From Arthrobacter echini (lineage in GTDB: Bacteria; Actinomycetota; Actinomycetes; Actinomycetales; Micrococcaceae), in the NCBI RefSeq assembly GCF_008107445.1, contig NZ_VSLD01000006.1:62001-126000 (forward strand): DNA of 64,000 bases, given 5' to 3'. Shown in pieces: positions 56,954 through 64,000 of this stretch. The position numbers and the translations under genes were made by a program. Under the pieces are notes generated by a model, which was given only the letters and a program-made list of their open reading frames with translations, had not been told where the DNA came from and searched no databases. Numbering within the stretch: position 1 is the first letter of the stretch; each line of letters starts with the position of its first letter.

Positions 56954-56983
56954 GATTCAGCCGCGAGGAGGGGTCCGGTGTCC

Positions 56984-59395
56984 TCAGGCGTTGGCGGTCT
57001 CCCTCACCGGTGCGCCCGCGTCGGCCGGTGCGAAGCCGTCCGGCTCGTTCCGGGGAGCCTCGGAGGTCGCAGCGGCGTCGTGCTCGGTCGGCGCGCGGTG
57101 CGAACTCGGCTCGAAGCGGACGATGACCTGCTTGGACAACGGGGTGTTGCTGCCCTGGGCCACCTCGTCGAGGGGAACGAGCACATTGGCCTCCGGGTAG
57201 TAGGCGGCAGCGCATCCCCGCGCGGTGGGATACGAGACCACGCGGAAGGCGCGGAGTACGCGCTGCACGCCGTCGTCGTACACACCGTGGATGTCGATGT
57301 TCTGACCGTCCTCCAGGCCCAGTTCGGTGATGTCCTCCGGGTTGATGAACACTACGTGGCGGCCCTTCTTGATGCCGCGGTAGCGATCATTGTGCCCGTA
57401 GATGGTGGTGTTGAACTGATCGTGCGAGCGCAGCGACTGCAGGATCAGTGTTCCCTCCGGCCGCTCGATGTAGTGCAGATCGTTGACCGTGATCACGGCC
57501 TTGCCCGTCGGGGTATTGAACGTCCGCGAGTCCCGCGGCCCGTTGGGCAGCACGAAGCCGCCGTCCTGGCGGATCTTCCGGTTGTAGTCCTCGCAACCCT
57601 CCACGACCTGGGAGATGTGACGGCGGATGAGGTCGTAGTCCTGCTCGAAGCCTTCCCAGTCGGCGTTGATGCGATTGCCGACCGTTGCCCGGGCGAGGCG
57701 GCTGATGATCGCCGTCTCGGAGAGCAGATTCTCGGAGACGGGCTCCACGCTGCCCCAGGACGGGTGGACGGCGCAGACCGTGTCCTCGACCGAGACGAAC
57801 TGCTCGCCCGTGGCCTGGCGGTCGATCTCCGTGCGGCCCTTGCACGGCAGGATCAGCGCTTCCTTGCCGGTCACCACGTGGGAGCGGTTCAGCTTGATGG
57901 AGATCTGCACGGTCAGGTCGGTGTTCTCGAAGGCCTTCTCCGCCACGATCGTGTCGGAGATGGCGGAGACCAGATTGCCGCCGAGGGCCACGAAGGCCTT
58001 GATACGCCCGTCGGTCATCGCCCTGATGGTCTCCACGGCGTCCGTGCCGTGTTCCTGCGGCGGCTGGAAGTCGAACTCCTTGCCGAGGGCGTCCATGAAC
58101 GTGGCGGGCATCTGCTCCCAGATACCCATGGTGCGGTCTCCCTGGACGTTGCTGTGCCCGCGGATCGGCGAGGCACCTGCCCCGGGCTTGCCCATGTTGC
58201 CGCGCAGCAGGAGGAGATTGATGATCTCCTTGATCGTCGCGACGCCCTTCTTCTGCTGCGTGATGCCCATCGCCCAGGTGATGATCACCTTGTCGGCGGC
58301 GATGTACCGGGCGGCCAGCTCGTCGATCTCCTCGATACGGAGTCCGGTGGCCTCCACCACGGTGGCGTCGTCGAGCTTGAGGAGGTATTCACGGAGTTCG
58401 TCGAGGCCCTCGCAGTACTCGTCGAGGAAGGCGTGGTCCAGGACTGTGCCGGGGTTCTTGGCCTCGGCCTCGAAGACGCGCTTCGACACGGCCTGGAGCA
58501 GGGCCATGTCGCCGCCGAGTCGGACCTGGAGGAACTGGTCCGCCAGCTCGGTGCCCTTGCCGGCCACGCCGCGGACGGTCTGCGGGTTCTTGTAGCGCTT
58601 GAGGCCTGCCTCGGGGAGCGGATTGACGGCGACGATCTGCCCGCCGGTCTGCTTGCAGTTCTCCAGCTCGGTGAGCATGCGTGGGTGGTTGGTGCCCGGG
58701 TTCTGTCCCATGAGGATGATCAGGTCCGCGTCGGCGTAGTCGTCGAACGTCACGGTCGCCTTGCCGATCCCGATGGTCTGGCCCATGGCCCAGCCCGAGG
58801 ATTCGTGGCACATGTTGGAGCAGTCCGGCAGATTGTTGGTGCCGTAGGCGCGGACGAAGAGCTGGTAGAGGAACGCGGCCTCGTTGGAGGCGCGGCCACT
58901 CGTGTAGAACGCGGCCTCGTCGGGGGAGTCCAGGCCGTTCAGCCTGGAACTGATGATCTTGAAGGCCTCGTCCCAGCTGACCGGCCGGTAGTGGTCCTCG
59001 CCCTCGGGCTTGTAGAGCGGTTCGGTGAGGCGGCCCTGCATGCCCATCCAGAATTCCGAGCGCTCGCGGAGCTCGGTGAGGGAGTTCTCGGCCCAGAACT
59101 CGGTGGGGATGACCAGCGGCGCTGCTTCCCAGGTAACGGCCTTGGCGCCGTTCTCGCAGAACTCGAAGGTCTTGCGCTTGCCGGGATCCGGCCAGGCACA
59201 GCTGGGGCAGTCGAAGCCCTTCTTCTGGTTCATCTTCAGCACGGTCCTGGCGGTGCGCTCAACACCCATGTGCTCGATGGCGGGCTTCATGGAGTGGTAG
59301 ACGCCGGGGACGCCGGCGGCCCATTCCTTCGGGTGGTCCTCCACGTGGAGATCCTTCTCGTCGACTTCCTCTACGTGGGCTTCATTGCGCGTCAT
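56984..59395 (-). CDS. FdhF/YdeP-family molybdopterin oxidoreductase
   Basis: An 803-residue member of the DMSO-reductase superfamily, YdeP branch. The N-terminus has CPSCAWPDP but lacks the four-cysteine cluster site of classical formate dehydrogenases. NMCHESSG marks the active-site loop with Cys rather than selenocysteine, and MGQNPGTNHPRML, GVAGKGTELA, SHDQFNTTIYG and the C-terminal YYPEANVLVPLD match the family. YdeP is linked to acid resistance in E. coli and other members to formate oxidation; substrate open. The ATG at 59395 has a GGAAGAGG site. It ends at a perfect hairpin. Confidence 0.9.
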   Translation of the reverse strand: MTRNEAHVEEVDEKDLHVEDHPKEWAAGVPGVYHSMKPAIEHMGVERTARTVLKMNQKKGFDCPSCAWPDPGKRKTFEFCENGAKAVTWEAAPLVIPTEFWAENSLTELRERSEFWMGMQGRLTEPLYKPEGEDHYRPVSWDEAFKIISSRLNGLDSPDEAAFYTSGRASNEAAFLYQLFVRAYGTNNLPDCSNMCHESSGWAMGQTIGIGKATVTFDDYADADLIILMGQNPGTNHPRMLTELENCKQTGGQIVAVNPLPEAGLKRYKNPQTVRGVAGKGTELADQFLQVRLGGDMALLQAVSKRVFEAEAKNPGTVLDHAFLDEYCEGLDELREYLLKLDDATVVEATGLRIEEIDELAARYIAADKVIITWAMGITQQKKGVATIKEIINLLLLRGNMGKPGAGASPIRGHSNVQGDRTMGIWEQMPATFMDALGKEFDFQPPQEHGTDAVETIRAMTDGRIKAFVALGGNLVSAISDTIVAEKAFENTDLTVQISIKLNRSHVVTGKEALILPCKGRTEIDRQATGEQFVSVEDTVCAVHPSWGSVEPVSENLLSETAIISRLARATVGNRINADWEGFEQDYDLIRRHISQVVEGCEDYNRKIRQDGGFVLPNGPRDSRTFNTPTGKAVITVNDLHYIERPEGTLILQSLRSHDQFNTTIYGHNDRYRGIKKGRHVVFINPEDITELGLEDGQNIDIHGVYDDGVQRVLRAFRVVSYPTARGCAAAYYPEANVLVPLDEVAQGSNTPLSKQVIVRFEPSSHRAPTEHDAAATSEAPRNEPDGFAPADAGAPVRETANA

Positions 59396-59753
59396 GACGA
59401 ACGTCCTCTTCCGTGCCCTGTTCCGGGCGCTCCTCGACAGATGATCCACCGTGTCGTTTGTACTAGGCCTAGCAGGAGGAGGGAGCTCATCGCAAGCCTC
59501 GACCCTGTCAAGGGGTGGGTTGACGCGGCCGGCGAGAGGTGGCGGTCACCCTCCCCATCGGCGATTTGATTAGTTGACCTAACCAAAACCTGCGCGTACA
59601 GTTACCTGGAGCAACGACATGCCCGAGGTGGTACGCGTCGTCACACCGGAGGAGCTGCCGAGGCTGCAGTGCTGGTTTCGCTCCCAACCCACTGCGAACG
59701 GGCATGGCCATCATCCGGGCCCTGCGTCCAAGAACTCGAAGGAAATCCTACTG
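59396..59753. other. Divergent promoter region between the molybdoenzyme and a DHA2 transporter
   Basis: This 358-base stretch has no gene. It carries a perfect 10-base palindrome CTAGGCCTAG (59463-59472) on the molybdoenzyme side, and the transporter promoter with its inverted repeat at 59568-59602. An in-frame ATG at 59619 precedes the transporter start but has no ribosome site, so its product is doubtful; if used it would add 45 residues. Confidence 0.6.
59568..59602 (+). promoter_or_regulatory. Promoter with imperfect inverted repeat for the DHA2 transporter
   Basis: A -35 box TTGACC (59574-59579) and a -10 box TACAGT (59597-59602) are spaced by 17 bases, a near-consensus promoter. GATTAG (59568-59573) and CTAACC (59579-59584) form an inverted repeat (one mismatch) around the -35 box, similar to operators of MarR regulators that repress drug exporters. 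No marR gene lies in the window. Confidence 0.6.
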
Positions 59754-61622
59754 ATGGCCCTCCATCCCCCTACGGCGAAGCCGACCGAGGCTGCACAGCC
59801 GCCCATGACACCAGCTGCGCAGGCGAGCGAGCCGATGAGTCACCGGCAGGTCCTGCAGGCCCTCACGGGTCTCCTCGCGGGACTGTTCACCGCCATCCTG
59901 AGCAGCACCATCGTGGCGAATGCCCTACCCACCATCATGAGTGAGCTCAACGGTTCGCAGACGGATTTCGCCTGGGTCATCACCGCAGCGCTGCTGGCCA
60001 ATGCCGCGACAACACCCATCTGGGGCAAGTTCGCCGATCTGTTCGACAAGAAGCTCCTGGTGCAGGTCAGCATCGTCATCTTCGTGGCCGGTTCGGTCCT
60101 GGCGGGCTTCGCCGAGAGCATCCCGCTGCTGCTGACGGCTCGCGTCATCCAGGGTGTCGCCATGGGCGGGCTCACCGCCCTGGCCCAGGCCATCATCGGC
60201 ACCATCATCGCTCCGCGGGAACGCGGCCGCTACGCCGGCTACATGGGCGGGGTCATGGCTGTCGCAACAGCCGGCGGACCGCTCCTCGGCGGGCTCATCG
60301 TGGACTCCCCGCTGGGCTGGCGCTGGACCTTCTTCGTCTGTGTCCCCTTTGCGATCATCGCGCTGGTGCTGCTGCAGCTCACCCTGAAGCTGCCCGACAC
60401 CCGCCGCAAGGCCCGCATCGACTGGCTCGGCTCCATCCTGCTCACCGCGGGGGTCAGCCTGCTGCTCATCTGGGTCTCCTTCGCAGGCAAGGAGGGCTAC
60501 TACGACTGGTTCTCGAGGGAGAGCGCCCTGATGGTCGGCGGCAGCGTGATCCTGCTGGTGCTGCTGCTCGTCGTCGAATCCAAGGTGCCCGAGCCGATCA
60601 TCCCGCTCAAGATCATCTCCCAGCGCACCACGGCCCTCGCGATCATCGCGTCCATCGCCGTCGGTATCGCCCTGTTCGCCAGCTCCAGCTACATCGGCCA
60701 GTACTACCAGGTGGCCCGCGGGGCCACGCCCACCGAGGCGGGGCTCCTGACCCTGCCCATGATCGCCGGCAACCTGCTCGGTTCCATCGGTGCCGGAGCG
60801 CTCGTGACGCGGTACGGCAAGTGGAAGCGGTACCTGATCGCGGGGTCCGTGCTCCTGATCGTTGGCCTGGGCCTCGCGGGGACGATCGACCATCTCACGG
60901 ACCTGTGGCTCGTGGGCGTCTACACGTTCGTCTTCGGCCTGGGTCTGGGCCTGATGCTCCAGAACCTCGTGCTCGCCGTGCAGAACACCGTCGCCGTACG
61001 GGACATCGGCTCGGCCAGTGCCTCCGTGGCCTTCTTCCGCTCGCTCGGCGGTGCCGCCGGCGTCGCCGTCCTCGGGGCGATCCTCGGGACCCAGGTGAGC
61101 ACCCGGACGGCAGACGGGCTCGCCGCAGCCGGGGTGCCGGCCGGAGCCGGGGGTGCTGCGGGCGGCTCCCTGGACCTCGTGGATCTCCCCGCACCTATCG
61201 CGGAGATCGTCCGCAGCGCCTTCGGGGACAGCACGGCCATCATCTTCATCATCACGGCGGCCGTCGCTGTCATCGCCCTGATCTGTGTGCTGTTCATCGA
61301 GGAGACCCCGCTGCGACGCACGGTCGATCTGGTGCAGCCCGCCCCCGCTGGTCCTGCGTCCTCCATCGCGGCCGAGGCGCCCGGCGCCATGCCGGCGACC
61401 GACGGCTCGACGGCCGAGGGTGCGACGGCTGACGACGCAACCGCTGAAGCCGTGGGCAGCGGCGCCGCGCACGACCCCGAGGTCCTCGCCACCCAGCCCT
61501 CACGGGGCCGGCGTAGCGCCGGACCGGTCACCATCATGAAGTCCGACGTCGAGCGTGTCACGCGTGAACTGGCGGAGCTGGACGCGGGCCGCGAGGGGCC
61601 TTCGGCGGCCGAGCGGCGCTGA
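59754..61622 (+). CDS. DHA2 (EmrB/QacA) family drug-type MFS transporter
   Basis: A 622-residue protein with 14 membrane helices. GLLAGLFTAILSSTIVANALPTIMSELNG and the WRWTFFVCVPF motif of DHA2 exporters are present. A long polar C-terminal tail of about 100 residues (Ala/Thr/Glu-rich) is cytosolic. It probably exports a toxic or amphipathic compound with H+. The ATG at 59754 has an AAGGAA site. Confidence 0.9.
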   Translation: MALHPPTAKPTEAAQPPMTPAAQASEPMSHRQVLQALTGLLAGLFTAILSSTIVANALPTIMSELNGSQTDFAWVITAALLANAATTPIWGKFADLFDKKLLVQVSIVIFVAGSVLAGFAESIPLLLTARVIQGVAMGGLTALAQAIIGTIIAPRERGRYAGYMGGVMAVATAGGPLLGGLIVDSPLGWRWTFFVCVPFAIIALVLLQLTLKLPDTRRKARIDWLGSILLTAGVSLLLIWVSFAGKEGYYDWFSRESALMVGGSVILLVLLLVVESKVPEPIIPLKIISQRTTALAIIASIAVGIALFASSSYIGQYYQVARGATPTEAGLLTLPMIAGNLLGSIGAGALVTRYGKWKRYLIAGSVLLIVGLGLAGTIDHLTDLWLVGVYTFVFGLGLGLMLQNLVLAVQNTVAVRDIGSASASVAFFRSLGGAAGVAVLGAILGTQVSTRTADGLAAAGVPAGAGGAAGGSLDLVDLPAPIAEIVRSAFGDSTAIIFIITAAVAVIALICVLFIEETPLRRTVDLVQPAPAGPASSIAAEAPGAMPATDGSTAEGATADDATAEAVGSGAAHDPEVLATQPSRGRRSAGPVTIMKSDVERVTRELAELDAGREGPSAAERR

Positions 61623-61670
61623 CACCACGAGACTGTGCCTCGCGGATGGCACCGGGACTCGCTGAAACGT

Positions 61671-61699
61671 TCATTAGTGCGTAAGTGTGCACTTATAGT
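61671..61699 (+). promoter_or_regulatory. Promoter with ArsR-type operator
   Basis: A weak -35 TTCATT (61671-61676) and -10 TATAGT (61694-61699) are spaced by 17 bases. The perfect palindrome TAAGTG-TG-CACTTA (61682-61695) overlaps the -10 box. Size and symmetry fit operators of ArsR/SmtB repressors, and such a repressor gene lies at the end of this two-gene operon. Confidence 0.7.
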
Positions 61700-61736
61700 G
61701 GGGAGACCCCGCTTCTCCACCCGATAGGTCCCCACG

Positions 61737-62969
61737 GTGCTGTTCGTCCTCCGAGATTCCGCTTACCGCAATCTGTTCACGGCCCAGGTGGTCGCCCTCC
61801 TCGGAACGGGGCTGCTGACCGTTGCCCTGGGCCTGCTGGCTTTTGATCTCGCGGGAGGGCAGGCGGGAGCTGTGCTCGGCACGGCACTGACGATCAAGAT
61901 GGCCGCGTATGTGATCGTCGCCCCGGTGATGTCGGTGCTGGTCGAGAGATTGCCCCGCAAGGCGGTTCTCGTCGGCGCGGACCTGATCCGTGCAGGAATC
62001 GCCCTGGGTCTACCCTTCGTCGACCAGGTCTGGGAGATCTACGTGCTGGTGTTCGTCCTGCAGGCGGCGTCGGCCACGTTCACCCCGGCCTTCCAGGCTC
62101 TGATCCCGGTCCTGCTGCCCAGCGAGAAGGACTACACCAGCGCGCTGTCTCTCTCACGCATCGCGTACGACCTCGAATCCCTGGTCAGTCCGCTCCTGGC
62201 AGCCGCACTGCTGGTCCGGATGTCGTATTCCGATCTGTTCGTCGGCACCATGATCGGTTTCCTGGTCTCCGCGGCCATGGTTCTCGGCACCACTCTACCC
62301 ACCGCAGCGACAGCGCGGACTCGAGGTGGCCTGCTGCGGCGAACCTCCCGCGGGACCCGGATCTTCCTGCGTACGCCCGCGCTGCGGGGACTCCTCGCAC
62401 TGAACCTGGTGGTTGCGGCGGGCACCGCGCACGTCGTCGTCAATACGGTGGTGTATGCACGGGGCCTCTTCGGTGGATCCATGACCGATGTCGCAATCGC
62501 CCTGGCCTTCTACGGTGCGGGGTCCATGATGGTCGCGTTCATGACGCCCTGGGTGCTCGAGCGCCTGGGCGAACGGGCGTTCATGCTCCTCGGCGGAGCT
62601 CTCCTGCCCGTCGGCCTGCTCGGAGCCGGGCTCGTCGGCGGCAGCTCCTGGACGGCGTTCCTCGGCCTATGGGCGATTCTCGGCATCGCCACCTCGATGA
62701 TCAGCACCCCGTCCTCGCGCCTGCTCCGGCGCGCGGCCACCGACGGGACGAGGAGCCATCTGTTCTCCGCCCAGTTCTCGCTGTCGCATGCCTGCTTCAT
62801 GCTGACCTACCCGCTTGCGGGCTGGGTCGGAGCGGCAGCGGGGCTCCCCGCCGCAGGGCTCGTCCTTGCGGGGGTGGGTCTCGCCGGCGTCATCATCGCC
62901 GTCTCGTCCTGGCCGGCGTCTACGATCACAGGGGCGGGGGAGCCGGAAACCCAGCAGGCAGGACGGTAG
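61737..62969 (+). CDS. MFS transporter co-transcribed with an ArsR regulator
   Basis: A 410-residue 12-helix protein beginning MLFVLRDSAYRNLFTAQVVALLGTGLLTVALGLLAFDLAGG, similar to the MFS group often paired with ArsR regulators (EntS/MdtG-like). It may export a metal chelate or drug. The start is GTG at 61737 with an AGG site. It is followed by the ArsR gene with 43 bases between, and preceded by the palindromic promoter. Confidence 0.88.
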   Translation: MLFVLRDSAYRNLFTAQVVALLGTGLLTVALGLLAFDLAGGQAGAVLGTALTIKMAAYVIVAPVMSVLVERLPRKAVLVGADLIRAGIALGLPFVDQVWEIYVLVFVLQAASATFTPAFQALIPVLLPSEKDYTSALSLSRIAYDLESLVSPLLAAALLVRMSYSDLFVGTMIGFLVSAAMVLGTTLPTAATARTRGGLLRRTSRGTRIFLRTPALRGLLALNLVVAAGTAHVVVNTVVYARGLFGGSMTDVAIALAFYGAGSMMVAFMTPWVLERLGERAFMLLGGALLPVGLLGAGLVGGSSWTAFLGLWAILGIATSMISTPSSRLLRRAATDGTRSHLFSAQFSLSHACFMLTYPLAGWVGAAAGLPAAGLVLAGVGLAGVIIAVSSWPASTITGAGEPETQQAGR

Positions 62970-63012
62970 CGTGGCAGTCCAGCTGACCGGAGCACGCAGG
63001 GGAGGGACCGTC

Positions 63013-63402
63013 ATGATCGACCACAGTGGGGACCCCGGGTCCTCCCGACGGCGTCCCGCGGGCAGCGCACCGAGCCTCATCCATCCTGTGGAGCCGGACG
63101 CGCGGCGCCTCGAGGCGGGGGCGGCCACGTTCCGGATGCTCGCTGATCCGACCCGGCTGCACATCCTCTGGCTCCTCACCCAGGGGACCGCCGACGTCGG
63201 CACGCTCGTGGCGGCCACGGGTGCCGCCCGTACCGCGGTGAGCCAGCATCTGGCCAAACTCCGACTCTCCGGGCTCGTGTCCACGCGCAAGGAAGCGCGC
63301 AATGTCCTCTACACCATCATCGACGGTCACCTCACCCGACTCATCCTCGAAGGGATGAACCACGCCGATCACCGGGTCACAGGAGAGCCCGACCACGAGT
63401 AG
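63013..63402 (+). CDS. ArsR-family repressor
   Basis: A 129-residue winged-helix regulator: LADPTRLHILWLLTQGTADVGTLVAATGAARTAVSQHLAKLRLSGLVSTRKEARNVLYTI is the complete ArsR/SmtB helix-turn-helix and wing. The usual Cys metal-binding pair in helix 3 (ELCVCDL) is absent, and the protein has no Cys at all, so it probably does not sense a soft metal by that site. A GGAGGGA site precedes the ATG at 63013. It is the likely repressor of the promoter at 61671. Confidence 0.9.
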   Translation: MIDHSGDPGSSRRRPAGSAPSLIHPVEPDARRLEAGAATFRMLADPTRLHILWLLTQGTADVGTLVAATGAARTAVSQHLAKLRLSGLVSTRKEARNVLYTIIDGHLTRLILEGMNHADHRVTGEPDHE

Positions 63403-63454
63403 TGCCCGCAGCTTCGGGGGACGACCGCATGGCGGAGTGCGGCCGCCGCGCCAG

Positions 63455-63460
63455 TAGCAT
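63455..63460 (+). promoter_or_regulatory. -10 box of a leaderless promoter
   Basis: TAGCAT is separated by exactly six bases from the GTG at 63467. Confidence 0.45.
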
Positions 63461-63466
63461 CGAGGG

Positions 63467-64000
63467 GTGAAACCGTTCCTCCTGCTGGCCACCCGCGCCG
63501 AGAACCACGCCGCCGACGCCGAGTACCGCAGCTTCCTGCGCTTCGGCGGCCTCGCCGGGTCCGAGCTCCACAGGATCCGGCTGGAGGAGGGGCCCATGCC
63601 CGAGCTCGAGCTGGCCGACTACTCCGGGATCTTCCTCGGCGGGAGTCCGTTCAACTCCTCTGATCCGGAGGAGGCGAAGACCGGTGTGCAGCAGCGCGTG
63701 GAGCGCGAACTGGATGCACTCCTGGACCGGGTCGTGCCGGAGGACTTCCCGTTCCTGGGTGCCTGCTACGGTGTCGGGACCCTCGGTCGGCACCAGGGAG
63801 CCGTCGTGGACACCACCTACGCCGAGCCCATCGGTACGGTACAGATCACCGTGAGCGACGACGGCGCCGCGGACCCGCTGCTGGCCGCGCTGCCGTCGTC
63901 GTTCGCGGCGTACGTGGGGCACAAGGAGGCCTGCGCCGCCCTGCCGCGGGGAGCGGTGCTCCTGGCCTCCTCCGCGACGTGTCCCGTGCAGATGTTCCGC
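63467..64000 (+). CDS. Class I glutamine amidotransferase, N-terminal part (cut by window edge)
   Basis: 178 codons are present before the right edge. MKPFLLLATRAENHAADAEYRSFLRFGGL opens the protein; YSGIFLGGSPFN and the nucleophile loop FLGACYGVG (Cys at about residue 101) show the class I glutamine amidotransferase fold, GMP-synthase-like subgroup. The stand-alone form may transfer ammonia to an unknown partner or act as a gamma-glutamyl hydrolase. The GTG at 63467 is supported by a -10 box at leaderless distance. Confidence 0.85.
   Translation, partial: MKPFLLLATRAENHAADAEYRSFLRFGGLAGSELHRIRLEEGPMPELELADYSGIFLGGSPFNSSDPEEAKTGVQQRVERELDALLDRVVPEDFPFLGACYGVGTLGRHQGAVVDTTYAEPIGTVQITVSDDGAADPLLAALPSSFAAYVGHKEACAALPRGAVLLASSATCPVQMFR

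Overview
The window is a gene-dense, very high-G+C stretch from a Gram-positive actinobacterium, most likely a member of the Micrococcaceae (Arthrobacter and relatives). The pointers are a resuscitation-promoting-factor/LysM protein, an actinobacterial-type aconitase with a linker insertion, a glutathione-independent formaldehyde dehydrogenase, many small stress proteins (CsbD, DUF3140, DUF2945, YegP-like), GTG starts, and leaderless promoters of the form TANNNT-N6/7-start codon. I see no rRNA, tRNA, CRISPR array, IS element or prophage. It reads as ordinary chromosome carrying several small specialised operons.

Layout. 1-3.7 kb: a divergent symporter and an XRE/cupin regulator followed by a ureohydrolase and a ThDP decarboxylase, best explained as part of an arginine-transaminase (ketoarginine to guanidinobutyrate to GABA) pathway. 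3.9-6 kb: an EAL phosphodiesterase and small stress-type proteins. 6.2-9.3 kb: a three-gene type III polyketide synthase operon (PKS, methyltransferase, FAD hydroxylase) for phenolic lipids or quinones. 9.4-15.4 kb: a lipoprotein, an Rpf/LysM cell-wall enzyme with a long structured leader, two dehydrogenases, an SDR and a YegP-like protein. 15.5-18.4 kb: aconitase with a striking palindrome in its promoter region. 18.5-23.3 kb: GntR regulator, nucleoside hydrolase and a complete ECF transporter (S, T and a fused double ATPase). 23.4-31.9 kb: hydrolase, SWIM/SNF2 helicase, Na+/H+ antiporter, BenE transporter, luciferase-like oxidoreductase and cold-shock protein. 32-40.4 kb: a giant RecB-like nuclease/helicase, CsbD, small membrane proteins, pirin, AhpD-like protein and a 2-oxoglutarate oxygenase. 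40.6-44.5 kb: an ABC exporter operon ending in an unusual cardiolipin synthase.

44.5-46 kb is the most interesting part: a 680-base gene-poor and visibly less GC-rich stretch, followed by a heliorhodopsin gene with the retinal-binding lysine and all signature residues in place. No retinal-synthesis gene lies in the window. 46-49.3 kb holds an acetyltransferase, a hydrolase, a STAS-like protein and a GAF protein. 49.4-53.8 kb looks like a compact version of the mycobacterial virS-mymA locus: an AraC regulator divergent from a Baeyer-Villiger-type monooxygenase, which is coupled to an SDR-alpha/beta-hydrolase fusion. 53.8-64 kb contains four MFS transporters, an FdhF/YdeP-type molybdoenzyme with a DUF6457 protein nearby, an ArsR repressor whose likely operator is visible upstream of the transporter it follows, and a truncated glutamine amidotransferase at the right edge.
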